64,000 nt of DNA. It comes from JASLMY01 sp965226475. Its GTDB lineage: Bacteria; Pseudomonadota; Alphaproteobacteria; GCA-2731375. The notes under the pieces are model-generated. The model was not told where the DNA came from. It worked only from the letters and a program-made list of their open reading frames with translations, and ran no database searches. This document shows, piece after piece, positions 44,343-53,858 of the stretch (position 1 is the stretch's first letter; each line of letters begins with the position of its first letter). A program made the translations under genes and the position numbers. The stretch covers positions 248,001 through 312,000 of the forward strand of contig CBDDDJ010000005.1 of NCBI GenBank assembly GCA_965226475.1, in the 5' to 3' direction.

Positions 44343-45368
44343 TCATGGCGCCGGCGCCAATCCGGTGGCCATCAGGAAGCCCGCCGTCACCGCCACCCAG
44401 AAGAGCGAGAACGGCAGAAATACCTTCCAGCCGAGCCGCATCAGCTGGTCGTAGCGATAGCGCGGCAGGGTGGCGCGCAACCAGACGAAGACGAAGAGCA
44501 GAAAGGCGATCTTGCCCAAGAACCAGATCGGCCCCGGAATCCAGTTGAAGGGCGCAATGTCGATCGGCGGCAGCCAGCCGCCCAGGAACAGGATCGCGGT
44601 CATCCCGCTCATCAAGATCATGTTGGCGTATTCGCCGAGAAAGAACATCGCGAATGTCATCGACGAATATTCGACCTGATAGCCGGCGACCAGCTCCGCC
44701 TCCGCCTCCGGCAGGTCGAAGGGATGGCGGTTGGTCTCGGCCAGCGCCGAGATAAAGAAAATCACGAACATCGGGAACAGCGGCAGCCAGTACCAGCCGC
44801 CGATTATCCCGCCGCGCTGGGACTCCACGATATCCGAGAGGTTCAGCGAGCCGACGCAGAGCAGCACGGTGATGATGACGAAACCGATCGAGACCTCGTA
44901 GCTCACCATCTGCGCCGCCGAGCGTAGCGCGCCCAGGAAGGGGTACTTCGAATTCGAGGCCCAGCCGGCCATGATGATGCCGTAGACGCCCAGCGACGAG
45001 ATCGCGAAGAGGTAGAGGATGCCGACGTTGATGTCGGCCAACACGATGCCCTCGCCAAAGGGGATCACCGCCCAGGCGACCATGCCGAGGACGAAGGTGA
45101 TCATCGGCGCCAGGAGGAAGACGACCTTGTTGGCGCCGGTCGGGAAGATCGTCTCCTTGAACATCAGCTTGATGCCGTCGGCCATCGGCTGCAGCAGGCC
45201 GAAGGGGCCGACCACGTTCGGCCCCATCCTGAGCTGCATCGCCGCCATGATCTTGCGCTCGGCGTAGGTCATGAACGCCACCGCGACCAGCAGCGGCACC
45301 ACGATCGCCAGGATCTGCAGCAAAATGATGATCGCCGGCAGCAGGTAGCCGGCCCAGAACTCAACCAT
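44343..45368 (-). CDS. nuoH: NADH-quinone oxidoreductase subunit H
   Basis: This 341-residue membrane subunit forms the quinone-access chamber with NuoB and NuoD. About eight helices; landmarks are AERKIMAAMQLRMGPNVVGPFGLLQP, the acidic loop ALAETNRHPFDLPEAEAELVAGYQVEYS and RATLPRYRYDQLM. The ATG at 45368 overlaps the nuoG end by 8 bp; a longer in-frame start lies inside nuoG and was rejected. Confidence 0.97.
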   Translation of the reverse strand: MVEFWAGYLLPAIIILLQILAIVVPLLVAVAFMTYAERKIMAAMQLRMGPNVVGPFGLLQPMADGIKLMFKETIFPTGANKVVFLLAPMITFVLGMVAWAVIPFGEGIVLADINVGILYLFAISSLGVYGIIMAGWASNSKYPFLGALRSAAQMVSYEVSIGFVIITVLLCVGSLNLSDIVESQRGGIIGGWYWLPLFPMFVIFFISALAETNRHPFDLPEAEAELVAGYQVEYSSMTFAMFFLGEYANMILMSGMTAILFLGGWLPPIDIAPFNWIPGPIWFLGKIAFLLFVFVWLRATLPRYRYDQLMRLGWKVFLPFSLFWVAVTAGFLMATGLAPAP

Positions 45369-47421
45369 CGGTGCCCGTCGCCTCCTCTCCGGCCACGAAC
45401 ATGGCACTGCATTCCGCCATGACCGTGGAGGCGCGGCAGATCGGGTTCGTGAGGTAGAAGTCCGCGACGGGGTTGGCGAAGGGCCGCCCGCTCATCTCGC
45501 CGGCCTGGCCGAAAACGCCCCACTCACCCGGCCGCGCGACATCGAGTTCGGCCAAGCCCGGCGCGAGCTCCAACATCCGGGCGCGCAATTGTGCCAGGTC
45601 GTCATAGGGAAGCGTTTTACCGAGCGCCTCCGAGAGCGCGCGGATAATCGCCCAATCCTCACGCGCCTCGCCGGGTGGGAAGGCGGCGCGCCGGCCGAGC
45701 TGTACCCGGCCCTCGGTGTTGACCCAGGTACCGTCCTTCTCGGTATAGGCCGCCCCCGGCAGGACCACGTCGGCGACATGGGCACCCGCGTCGCCGTGGT
45801 GGCCCTGATAGATCACCGTGGCCTTCTCCAACCGGCTGGTATCGATCTCGTCGGCGCCCAGGAGCCAGACCACCTCGATCTCGCCCGCTTCGACGCCGGC
45901 GAGGATGCCCTCGACGTCGCGTCCACTTGCCCCCGGCACCAGGCCGAGTTCGAGGCCGGCGACCCTGCCGGCGGCGCCGTGCAGCACGTTGAATCCGTTC
46001 CAATCATCCCGGACCATGCCGCAGCTTTCGGCCAATCCCCGAACCCGGTCCAGGACCGCCTCGCCATCCGGCCGGGTCAGCGCGCCCATGCCGACGATCA
46101 CCATCGGCCGTTCCGCCGACTTCAGCACCTGGGCAAAGGGATGGCCGCCGTCGGCTACCACCGCCAGATCGTCCGGGCTCGTCCCGATGTGCTGGTAATC
46201 GTAGGTGAGGTCCACGGCTTCGCCGATCAGCCCGACCCTGAAGCCGCCTTGCAGCCAGCGCTTGCGGATCCGCGCGTTGAGCAGCGACGCTTCCCAGCGC
46301 GGGTTGGTGCCGACCAGCAGCAGCGCGTCGGCGTCCTCGATCCCGGCGATGGTGGTGTTGAAACGCCAGCCCGCGCTCGCCCCGCCGCCGATCTTGGCGC
46401 CGTCCTGGCGGCAATCGACGTTCGGGCAACCGCAGGCATCCATCAGGTCCTTGAGCGCCGTCATCGCTTCGGCATCGACCATGTCGCCGACGATCGCCGC
46501 CATTTTCTCGCCGGGGCGGTCCGCCAGGCGCTGGGTCGCGGCACGGAAGGCCTCCCCCCAGGTGGCGGGACGCAGCCGGTCGCCGAAGCGGACATAGGGC
46601 CGGTCTATCCGTTGCCGGCCGAGGCCGTCCACGGCATGGCGGGTCTTGTCGGAGATCCATTCCTCGTTGACGTCTTCGTGCAGCCGGGGAAGCACTCGCA
46701 TCACCTCGCGGCCACGGCAATCGACCCGGATGTTCGAGCCGACGGCGTCGTGAACGTCGATCGATTCCGTCTTGCGCAATTCCCATGGCCGCGCAGCGAA
46801 GGCATAGGGCTTCGAGGTGAGCGCGCCCACCGGGCAGAGGTCGACGATGTTGCCGGAAAGTTCGCTCGAGAGCGCGGCCTCGACATAGGTGCCGATCTCC
46901 ATGTCCTCGCCGCGCCCCGTCGCCCCCAATTCCTCGATGCCGGCGATTTCGGTGATGAAGCGGACGCATCGGGTGCAGTGGATGCAGCGGGTCATGATGG
47001 TCTTGACCAGCGGGCCCAGATACTTGTCCTCGACCGCGCGCTTGTTTTCTTCATAGCGGCTGCGGTCGTAGCCGTAGGCCATGGCCTGGTCCTGCAAATC
47101 GCATTCGCCGCCCTGGTCGCAGATCGGGCAATCGAGCGGATGATTGATCAGCAGGAACTCCATCACCCCCTGGCGCGCCTTCTTCACGAGCGGCGTGTTG
47201 GTGCTGATCACCATGTTGTCGCCCGCCGGCATGGCGCAGGACGCCACGGGCTTCGGCGAACGCTCCATTTCCACCAGGCACATGCGGCAGTTGCCGGCGA
47301 TCGACAGGCGGTCGTGGTAGCAGAAGCGCGGCACCTCGGCGCCAGCCGCCTCGCAGGCCTGCATTATCGTGCTGCCGGGCGGAACCGTGATTTCCTGTCC
47401 GTCGATGGTGAGCGTTGGCAT
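45361..47421 (-). CDS. nuoG: NADH-quinone oxidoreductase subunit G
   Basis: The 686-residue NADH-module subunit has an N-terminal 2Fe-2S domain (C34, C45, C48, C62), the His-Cys cluster region (HPLDCPICDQGGECDLQD) and the CxxCxxC ferredoxin-like site (CIHCTRCVRF, CPVGALTSKPYAF), followed by a molybdopterin-oxidoreductase-like domain that has lost its cofactor. Length fits the alphaproteobacterial form, shorter than in E. coli. A 662-codon antiparallel frame is a shadow. Confidence 0.97.
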   Translation of the reverse strand: MPTLTIDGQEITVPPGSTIMQACEAAGAEVPRFCYHDRLSIAGNCRMCLVEMERSPKPVASCAMPAGDNMVISTNTPLVKKARQGVMEFLLINHPLDCPICDQGGECDLQDQAMAYGYDRSRYEENKRAVEDKYLGPLVKTIMTRCIHCTRCVRFITEIAGIEELGATGRGEDMEIGTYVEAALSSELSGNIVDLCPVGALTSKPYAFAARPWELRKTESIDVHDAVGSNIRVDCRGREVMRVLPRLHEDVNEEWISDKTRHAVDGLGRQRIDRPYVRFGDRLRPATWGEAFRAATQRLADRPGEKMAAIVGDMVDAEAMTALKDLMDACGCPNVDCRQDGAKIGGGASAGWRFNTTIAGIEDADALLLVGTNPRWEASLLNARIRKRWLQGGFRVGLIGEAVDLTYDYQHIGTSPDDLAVVADGGHPFAQVLKSAERPMVIVGMGALTRPDGEAVLDRVRGLAESCGMVRDDWNGFNVLHGAAGRVAGLELGLVPGASGRDVEGILAGVEAGEIEVVWLLGADEIDTSRLEKATVIYQGHHGDAGAHVADVVLPGAAYTEKDGTWVNTEGRVQLGRRAAFPPGEAREDWAIIRALSEALGKTLPYDDLAQLRARMLELAPGLAELDVARPGEWGVFGQAGEMSGRPFANPVADFYLTNPICRASTVMAECSAMFVAGEEATGTDG

Positions 47422-47431
47422 GGGCGTTCCC

Positions 47432-48721
47432 TCAATCGGCGGCGTCGGCGGTGGCCTGCTTGCGCTCGAGGATGCGGGCCTCGAGTTCGGGCCGGAAATG
47501 ACGGATCAGGCCCTGGATGGGCCAGGCGGCGGCATCTCCCAGGGCGCAGATCGTGTGTCCCTCGACCTGGTAGGTGACGTCCAGCAGCATGTCGATCTCG
47601 CCGATCTCGGCTTCGCCTCGAACCAGGCGTTCCATGACCCGCCACATCCAGCCGGTGCCTTCGCGGCACGGCGTGCACTGACCGCAGGATTCGTGTTTGT
47701 AGAACTTCGAGAGCCGCGCAATGGCGCGGACCACGTCTGCCGATTTGTCCATCACGATGACCGCCGCCGTGCCGAGGCCGGACTTCACGTCGCGCAAGCT
47801 ATCGAAGTCCATCAACTGGTTGTCGCAGATGCTCTTCGGCAGGATCGGCACCGAGGCGCCGCCGGGAATGACCGCCTGGAGATTGTCCCAGCCGCCGCGT
47901 ACACCGCCCGCGTGCTTTTCGATCAGCTCGCGCATGGGCACGCCCATCTCTTCTTCCACGTTGCACGGCCGTTCGACATGGCCGGAGATGCAGAAGATCT
48001 TGGTCCCAGTGTTGTTCTCCCGCCCAAGGCCGGCGAACCACTCCGCGCCGCGCCGGAGGATCGTCGGGATGACGGCAATGCTCTCGACGTTGTTCACCGT
48101 GGTCGGACAGCCCCAAACGCCGACGCCGGCCGGGAACGGCGGCTTCAGGCGCGGCTGACCCTTCTTGCCCTCGAGGCTTTCGATCAGCGCCGTCTCCTCG
48201 CCACAGATGTAAGCGCCGGCGCCCCGGTGCAGATAGACGTCGAAATCATAGCCCGAGCCGCAGGCGTTTTTGCCGATCAGGCTGGCGTCATAGGCCTGCT
48301 GGATCGCGGCTTCGAGATTGTTGCCCTCGTGGTGGAACTCGCCCCGGATATAGATGTAGGCGGCGACGGCGCGTATCGCGTAGCCCGCCAGCAGGCATCC
48401 CTCGACCAGTTTGTGCGGGTCGTGGCGCATGATGTCGCGGTCCTTGCAGGTGCCGGGCTCGCCCTCGTCGGCGTTGACCACGAGATAGGATGGCCGGCCG
48501 TCGCTCTCCTTCGGCATGAAGGACATTTTGAGGCCGGTCGGAAAACCGGCGCCGCCGCGACCGCGCAAGCCCGAGGCCTTCACCTCGTGGACGATCTCGT
48601 CCTGGCCTTTCTCCATCAGGGCCTTGATACCGTCCCAATCGCCGCGCGCTTTGGCGCCCTCCAGCCCCCAGTCCTGGAAGCCGTAGAGGTTGGTGAAGAT
48701 GCGGTTGGAATCGCTCAGCAT
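47432..48721 (-). CDS. nuoF: NADH-quinone oxidoreductase subunit F
   Basis: The 429-residue subunit binds NADH (GRGGAGFPTG, 54-63), FMN (YLVVNADEGEPGTCKDRDIM) and the N3 tetranuclear cluster through ESCGQCTPCREGTGW plus a later Cys (GHTICALGD). It is the electron entry point of complex I. Complete, 6 bp after nuoE. Confidence 0.98.
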   Translation of the reverse strand: MLSDSNRIFTNLYGFQDWGLEGAKARGDWDGIKALMEKGQDEIVHEVKASGLRGRGGAGFPTGLKMSFMPKESDGRPSYLVVNADEGEPGTCKDRDIMRHDPHKLVEGCLLAGYAIRAVAAYIYIRGEFHHEGNNLEAAIQQAYDASLIGKNACGSGYDFDVYLHRGAGAYICGEETALIESLEGKKGQPRLKPPFPAGVGVWGCPTTVNNVESIAVIPTILRRGAEWFAGLGRENNTGTKIFCISGHVERPCNVEEEMGVPMRELIEKHAGGVRGGWDNLQAVIPGGASVPILPKSICDNQLMDFDSLRDVKSGLGTAAVIVMDKSADVVRAIARLSKFYKHESCGQCTPCREGTGWMWRVMERLVRGEAEIGEIDMLLDVTYQVEGHTICALGDAAAWPIQGLIRHFRPELEARILERKQATADAAD

Positions 48722-48727
48722 TGGTCC

Positions 48728-49336
48728 TTACCCTTGGAAAGCCTCGAGCGTCGTCGGACCGCCTTCCGGCTCCGACGTGTGCCGACCGTTCTGCGGGCCG
48801 GGTGCTGGCGTCTCTCCCCTGGCGAGGGCGTCGAGGATCGCCTCGGTACCCCCGGCATCAAGGTCCTCGTAATAATCGTCGTTGATCAGGATCATCGGCG
48901 CGTTGACGCAAGCGCCGAGGCACTCCACCTCCTGCAGCGTGAAGAGTCCGTCCTCGGTGGTTTCGCCGAAATCGACGCCGAGTTTGTTCCGGCAGGCCGC
49001 CACCACGTCGTCGGAGCCGCGCAGCCAGCAGGGCGTGGTGGTGCAGACCTGGACCCGGTAACGGCCGACGGGGTTCAGGTTGTACATGGTATAGAAGGTC
49101 GCGACCTCGTAGACGCGAATGCGCGGCATCTCCAGCACCCCGGCGACGTGGTCCATCGCGGCACGCGGCAGCCAACCACCGTGCTGGCGCTGTGCCAGGT
49201 CCAGCAGCGGCAGAACCGCGCTCGCTTGGCGGCCCACCGGATAGCGTCCGACGATCTCTTGGGCCCGCGCCCGATATTCCTCGGTAAAGGCAAATTCGCT
49301 CGGCTGTTCGACGCCAGTTCCCCCGGCCGCCGTCAT
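48728..49336 (-). CDS. nuoE: NADH-quinone oxidoreductase subunit E
   Basis: This 202-residue thioredoxin-like subunit carries the N1a 2Fe-2S cluster through C98, C103, C139 and C143 (CTTTPC, ECLGACVNAP). The start overlaps the nuoD stop (ATGA). The Pro/Glu-rich tail (PAPGPQNGRHTSEPEGGPT) is a common alphaproteobacterial extension. Confidence 0.97.
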   Translation of the reverse strand: MTAAGGTGVEQPSEFAFTEEYRARAQEIVGRYPVGRQASAVLPLLDLAQRQHGGWLPRAAMDHVAGVLEMPRIRVYEVATFYTMYNLNPVGRYRVQVCTTTPCWLRGSDDVVAACRNKLGVDFGETTEDGLFTLQEVECLGACVNAPMILINDDYYEDLDAGGTEAILDALARGETPAPGPQNGRHTSEPEGGPTTLEAFQG

Positions 49337-50511
49337 CGGTCGATCTCCCCGAAGACGATGTCGAGACTGCCGATCAGCGCCACCACGTCGGCCAAGAGAT
49401 GGCCGCGGCTGAGGAAATCCAGCGCCTGCAGGTGGGGATAGCCGGGCGCGCGGATCTTGCAGCGGTGCGGCATGTTGGTGCCGTCGGAGACCAGATAGAC
49501 CCCGAATTCACCCTTCGGAGCCTCGACCGCCGTATAGGTCTCGCCCGCCGGCACGTGATAGCCCTCGGTATAAAGCTTGAAGTGATGGATCAGCGCTTCC
49601 ATCGACTGCTTCATCTCGCCCCGCTTCGGCGGCACGATCTTGCGGTCGTCGGTGGACACGGGGCCATCCGGCATATTGTCGATTGCCTGCTGGATGATGC
49701 GGCAGGACTGGCGCATCTCCTCGATCCGGCAGAGGTAACGATCGAAGCAGTCGCCGTTCTTGCCGACGGGAATGTCGAAATCGTACTGCTCGTAGCCGTC
49801 GTAGGGCTGCGACTTACGCAGGTCCCACGGCACGCCGCAGCCGCGCAGCATCACGCCGGTGAAGCCCCAGTCCATCGCGTCCTCGGCCGAGACGGCGCCG
49901 ATGTCGACGTTGCGCTGGCGGAAGATGCGATTCTCGGTCAGCAGGCTCTCGATGTCATCGAGGAAAGTCCCGAAGTTCCCGGCATAGCGATGGATGTCCT
50001 CGGCGAGGCCCGCCGGCAGGTCCTGGTGCACGCCACCGGGGCGAAAATAGGCGGCATGCAGCCGCGCCCCCGAGACCCGCTCGTAGAACTCCATCAACAA
50101 CTCGCGTTCCTCGAAGCCCCAGAGCGCCGGCGTGATGGCGCCGACATCGATCGCCTGGGTGGTGATGTTCAGCAGATGATTCAGCAGGCGCGACACCTCG
50201 GCGAACAGCACCCGGATCACCTGGCCGCGGGGCGGCACCTCCACGCCCAACAGTTTCTCGACCGCCAGCGCATAGGCATGCTCCTGGTTCATCGGCGCCA
50301 CGTAATCGAGGCGGTCGAAATAGGGCACGGCCTGGAGGTAGGTCTTGTATTCGATCAACTTCTCGGTGCCGCGATGGAGAAGCCCGATATGGGGATCGGC
50401 GCGCTCGACGACCTCGCCGTCCAGCTCCAGCACCAGCCGCAAAACACCATGCGCGGCAGGGTGTTGTGGGCCGAAGTTCATCGTCATGTTTTTGATTTCG
50501 ACTTCGGCCAT
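49333..50511 (-). CDS. nuoD: NADH-quinone oxidoreductase subunit D
   Basis: This 392-residue 49-kDa subunit forms the quinone site with NuoB: NFGPQHPAAHGVLRLVLELDGE (loop with the quinone-binding His), LDYVAPMNQEHAYALAVEKL, GAYFRPGG-like HAAYFRPGGVHQDLP, and RCKIRAPGYPHLQAL. The ATG overlaps the nuoC stop by one base (TGATG). Complete. Confidence 0.98.
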   Translation of the reverse strand: MAEVEIKNMTMNFGPQHPAAHGVLRLVLELDGEVVERADPHIGLLHRGTEKLIEYKTYLQAVPYFDRLDYVAPMNQEHAYALAVEKLLGVEVPPRGQVIRVLFAEVSRLLNHLLNITTQAIDVGAITPALWGFEERELLMEFYERVSGARLHAAYFRPGGVHQDLPAGLAEDIHRYAGNFGTFLDDIESLLTENRIFRQRNVDIGAVSAEDAMDWGFTGVMLRGCGVPWDLRKSQPYDGYEQYDFDIPVGKNGDCFDRYLCRIEEMRQSCRIIQQAIDNMPDGPVSTDDRKIVPPKRGEMKQSMEALIHHFKLYTEGYHVPAGETYTAVEAPKGEFGVYLVSDGTNMPHRCKIRAPGYPHLQALDFLSRGHLLADVVALIGSLDIVFGEIDR

Positions 50512-51128
50512 CAGGTTTTTTCCTCGGCCTTTTCGTCGCCGGGAAGGATGTATTCGGCACCCTCCCAGGGGCTCAAGAAATCGAAACTCCGGAATTCCTG
50601 CGTCAGCTTCACCGGCTCGTAGACCACGCGCTTCTGCTCGTCGTCGTAGCGCATCTCGACATAGCCGGTCAGTGGGAAGTCCTTTCTGAGCGGATGGCCC
50701 TCGAAACCGTAGTCCGTCAAAAGCCGGCGGAGGTCCGGGTGATCGGCGAAAAGGATGCCGTAGAGGTCCCAGGCCTCGCGCTCGAACCAGTTGGCCGCGT
50801 TGTAGACCGCCGTGGCGCTCGGCACCACGCCCTCCTCGTCCACCTTCACCTTGACTCGGATGCGCTGATTGAGACGCAGGCTCAACAAGTTGTAGACGAC
50901 GTCAAATCGCTCGGCCCGCTCGGGATAGTCGACGCCACAGATGTCGATCAGGATCTTGAACTGGCAAAGCGCGTCGTCGCGGAGGAACGTCAGCACCTTC
51001 ACAATCTGTTCCGCGCGTGCCGCCACCATCAACTCGCCCAGCCGGATTTCCGTGCTGCTCACCTCGCCGGCGAGCGCGCGTTCGACATGCGCGCCAAGAT
51101 CCGCCAGGGCCTGTTCATCAACCATCAT
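50511..51128 (-). CDS. nuoC: NADH-quinone oxidoreductase subunit C
   Basis: This 205-residue 30-kDa subunit shows CGVDYPERAERFDVVYNLLSLRLNQRIRVKV, then NWFEREAWDLYGILFADHPDLRRLLTDYGFEGHPLRKDFPLTGYVE, the family signature, and ends SPWEGAEYILPGDE. It is separate from nuoD (not fused). It follows nuoB by 24 bp. Confidence 0.97.
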   Translation of the reverse strand: MMVDEQALADLGAHVERALAGEVSSTEIRLGELMVAARAEQIVKVLTFLRDDALCQFKILIDICGVDYPERAERFDVVYNLLSLRLNQRIRVKVKVDEEGVVPSATAVYNAANWFEREAWDLYGILFADHPDLRRLLTDYGFEGHPLRKDFPLTGYVEMRYDDEQKRVVYEPVKLTQEFRSFDFLSPWEGAEYILPGDEKAEEKT

Positions 51129-51152
51129 GGGGAAATGCCGCTTGTCCGCGCG

Positions 51153-51695
51153 TTACCTGAGGAAGGTGCCAGTTCGGCGGATCTTCTTCTGCAATTGCAG
51201 AATGCCGTAAACCAGCGCCTCCGCCGTGGGGGGACAGCCAGGGACGTAAATGTCGACCGGCACGATCCGGTCGCAGCCCCGGACGACGGAATAGGAATAG
51301 TGATAGTAGCCGCCGCCGTTGGCGCAGCTGCCCATCGAGATCACGTAGCGCGGCTCGGCCATCTGGTCGTAGACCTTGCGCAGCGCCGGCGCCATCTTGT
51401 TGGTCAGCGTGCCGGCGACGATCATCACGTCCGACTGACGCGGGCTCGCGCGCGGCACCACGCCGAACCGGTCGAGGTCGTAGCGCGGCATATAGGCGTG
51501 GATCATCTCCACCGCGCAGCAGGCGAGCCCGAAAGTCATCGGCCAGAGCGAGCCGGTCCTGGCCCAGTTCACCAGCTTGTCCGCTTGGGCGACGAGGAAG
51601 CCCTTCTCGTTCAATTCGTCCGCGATCGAACGAAAAAGGGCGTCCTGATCACCGCCGATGTCGGGGGGGGACGTGGGGCTGTCGGTCATTCCCAT
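51153..51695 (-). CDS. nuoB: NADH-quinone oxidoreductase subunit B
   Basis: This 180-residue subunit holds the N2 cluster next to the quinone site: adjacent C59 and C60 (GLACCAVEM), C124 (GSCANGG) and C154 (VPGCPPTAEAL). The start at 51695 was chosen because GGGAG lies 7 nt upstream; an ATG six bases later at 51689 overlaps the nuoA stop as ATGA and is the alternative. Confidence 0.97.
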   Translation of the reverse strand: MGMTDSPTSPPDIGGDQDALFRSIADELNEKGFLVAQADKLVNWARTGSLWPMTFGLACCAVEMIHAYMPRYDLDRFGVVPRASPRQSDVMIVAGTLTNKMAPALRKVYDQMAEPRYVISMGSCANGGGYYHYSYSVVRGCDRIVPVDIYVPGCPPTAEALVYGILQLQKKIRRTGTFLR

Positions 51696-52051
51696 TCGAG
51701 CGCTCCCTTCCGCCATTCGTAGACGAAGCCGATGGTGAGGATGCCGAGGAAAATCATCATCGACCAAAAGCCGAACCAGCCGAGGCCACCGAAGGCCACC
51801 GCCCAGGGGAAGAGGAAGGCGACTTCGAGGTCGAAGATGATGAAGAGAATCGCGACGAGGTAGAAGCGGACGTCAAACTGGCGGCGCGCATCGCCGAAGG
51901 CCTCGAAGCCGCATTCGTAGGGCGAGAGTTTTTCCGCGTCGGGATGCTGGCGCGCCATGATCAGGGAGGCGACGATCATGCCGATCGCCATCGCCACGGC
52001 TACGCCGAAGAACATCAAAATCGGCAGGTATTCCCTCAGCAGGCCGGACAT
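51686..52051 (-). CDS. nuoA: NADH-quinone oxidoreductase subunit A
   Basis: This 121-residue, three-helix membrane subunit has the conserved loop LSPYECGFEAFGDARRQFDVRFYLVAILFIIFDLEVAFLFPWAV. It is the first gene of the operon. The ATG at 52051 has GGGAAGGGAAAGT upstream. In relatives, tRNA-Val and hup lie upstream; here an IS256 end is 141 bp upstream. Confidence 0.97.
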   Translation of the reverse strand: MSGLLREYLPILMFFGVAVAMAIGMIVASLIMARQHPDAEKLSPYECGFEAFGDARRQFDVRFYLVAILFIIFDLEVAFLFPWAVAFGGLGWFGFWSMMIFLGILTIGFVYEWRKGALEWE

Positions 52052-52135
52052 ACTTTCCCTTCCCAACCGCCGCCGCGCGGACCCGCGACGACGCCCTTCG
52101 ATCCTTGCGAGTCCCCGCAGCCTGAACGCGGTCAT

Positions 52136-52164
52136 CCTATAGCCGGTAATGGAAACGCCCGCAA
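52136..52164 (-). promoter_or_regulatory. probable nuo operon promoter
   Basis: On the minus strand TTGCGG (complement of 52159-52164) and TATAGG (complement of 52136-52141) are spaced by 17 bp, about 85 bp upstream of nuoA. The site lies between nuoA and the IS256 end at 52193, so it survived the rearrangement. Prediction by eye. Confidence 0.4.
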
Positions 52165-52210
52165 GGATCGCCGGGCCACCAGCGACGACGGTGATGTCCC
52201 GCCCAATGTT

Positions 52211-52218
52211 GAAAAGTG
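52211..52218. repeat. 8-bp target-site duplication of IS66, left copy
   Basis: GAAAAGTG at 52211-52218 is repeated exactly at 53824-53831 on the other side of the IS66 element. Eight base pairs is the expected IS66 duplication size. It shows simple transposition into the IS256 end without later rearrangement. Confidence 0.93.
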
Positions 52219-53823
52219 GTAACTGCCCAGGTACGTGGCCGCCTTTCAGGCGGCGTGGAGACGTGCGATCAGGGTTTCGGGATTTTCCATGAGCGCCTGG
52301 ATGATGTTCCAGCCCTGTTTTCTGGCGGTCGAGATGAAGCCGCGGACGGTGGCAAAGTCTTCGGCGCCTTTCTGGCTGCGGAAGCCGCCGGAGATTTTCT
52401 GCTTGACCTTCATCATGCGCCCGTCCTGCTCGGCCTGATTGTTGGTGAACGGCACGGCGAAATTGGTGAGGAAGCGTAGCGCATCTTCCTTGCGAGCCTG
52501 AAGGCGCCGGAGAAGGTTGTGGCCGACGCGGCGCGGCTTGCGTCCCCGGCGCCTGGCCTTGCCCTCGACCGGTTTGGGCGCGAGAGGAGGTTGGGCCTCG
52601 TGAAAGGCGATGCCCTCGGCCGTGATGGCGTCCCAACATCGTCGGAAGCGGCTGACGAGGCTTGGTTTCAGCGCCACTCCCCGCTCCCGGGCGAGATTTA
52701 CCGCGTGGCAGGCGCGGCGCAATAGTCTCTGCATCTTGCCCGCCCAGTCCTCCTTCTCGATCTCGACCAGGGCTTGCAACTCGCGCAGGTGATGGGCGTT
52801 GCACAGCGCGTGCCGCACCCCCTCCATCGTGAAGTACGGCTTCCAGTGGTCGTGGACGACGATGCCGCCGACGCCGCCGAGCAGGCTGCCGCGCCGGGGC
52901 GAAACCCGGTAGAAGGTCAACAGCGCCGTGGACGCGACGTGCAACCATTGACCCCGCCCGGCGACCCGGAACCCGGTCTCGTCCATGTGCTTGACCGGCG
53001 CCGATTTCACCAGCTCGCGGATCGTCCCGACGACGCCTTGCACGGACTCGGCGCTGTTTCGGCCCATCCGCGCGATGCTCGCCGCAGACAGCCCGGCCCC
53101 GAACAGATCCTTCATCAATGCGGCCAGGCGGTCCTCGGGCAGGAGCTGGTAGTGCGACAGGTAGACCACCATGGCTCCGATCCGACCGCCGTACTGAACC
53201 GGGCCGGTGACGCCGTCGGGAAAGGAAGCCCGAGTTTGCGTGCCGCAATGCCCGCAACGGCAGCGATGCGCCCGATGCTCCGTGACCACCAGGGGCCGGG
53301 GCTCGGGCAGGTCGAAAACCTGACGGGCGCCGTGGCCGGTGGTCATATCCGGCGTCAATCCCGAACCACACCGCCGGCACGTCTCGGGATAATGATCGAC
53401 GCTGGCGTCGGGATCGGCGACTTGGCGCAGGGTCTCGCCCTCGTGGCCCTTCTGCCCGCCCGGCTTGCGATCCGATTTTCCGCGAAGGCTCCCGGTGCGT
53501 CGCTTCTTCTTCCCCGCCGGCGGTTTGTTCAATCCATCGCTGGACGGCGGCTTGCCGCTGTACGTGCTGTTCAGGCCAAGCTGGCGCTCGAGTTCGCCAA
53601 GCCGGAGTTCGAGCTCGGCGAGCCGCGACCCTTGGGCCAGCACCACATCGATCAGGTCGTCTTTCGACAAAAAGGCGAGAGCATACCTATCCATCGAATC
53701 CTTAGAATCGACCCACCATCTCTTGTCAAACGAAATCTAGGCCGTCAGCGCCTCAAACCCACAAAATCTGCCCCGAGAGACCCAATCCGCAGCCCCAGCG
53801 AAATCAGATACCTGGGCAGTTAC
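52219..53823 (-). mobile_element. IS66-family insertion sequence (single-gene type)
   Basis: Terminal repeats GTAACTGCCCAGGTA (52219-52233) and its exact complement (53809-53823) bound a 1605-bp element flanked by the 8-bp duplication GAAAAGTG. Only the large transposase gene is present; the accessory tnpA and tnpB genes of classical IS66 are missing, as in the ISBst12 subgroup. All parts look intact, so this is probably the most recent insertion in the window. Confidence 0.92.
52246..53694 (-). CDS. IS66-family transposase
   Basis: The 482-residue protein has an N-terminal coiled coil (GSRLAELELRLGELERQLG), the IS66 signature NSxxSxKPPSSDG, a basic linker (KKKRRTGSLRGKSDRKPGGQKGH), a zinc-binding part (CRRCGSGL, CRCGHCGTQ), and the DDE domain with Asp in HMDETGFRVAG, Asp in VVHDHWKPYF and Glu in TNNQAEQDGRMMKVK. 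ATG 53694 is the start. The frame is complete. Confidence 0.95.
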   Translation of the reverse strand: MDRYALAFLSKDDLIDVVLAQGSRLAELELRLGELERQLGLNSTYSGKPPSSDGLNKPPAGKKKRRTGSLRGKSDRKPGGQKGHEGETLRQVADPDASVDHYPETCRRCGSGLTPDMTTGHGARQVFDLPEPRPLVVTEHRAHRCRCGHCGTQTRASFPDGVTGPVQYGGRIGAMVVYLSHYQLLPEDRLAALMKDLFGAGLSAASIARMGRNSAESVQGVVGTIRELVKSAPVKHMDETGFRVAGRGQWLHVASTALLTFYRVSPRRGSLLGGVGGIVVHDHWKPYFTMEGVRHALCNAHHLRELQALVEIEKEDWAGKMQRLLRRACHAVNLARERGVALKPSLVSRFRRCWDAITAEGIAFHEAQPPLAPKPVEGKARRRGRKPRRVGHNLLRRLQARKEDALRFLTNFAVPFTNNQAEQDGRMMKVKQKISGGFRSQKGAEDFATVRGFISTARKQGWNIIQALMENPETLIARLHAA

Positions 53824-53858
53824 GAAAAGTGCGAGATAGGCATCGTCTGATCGAGAGG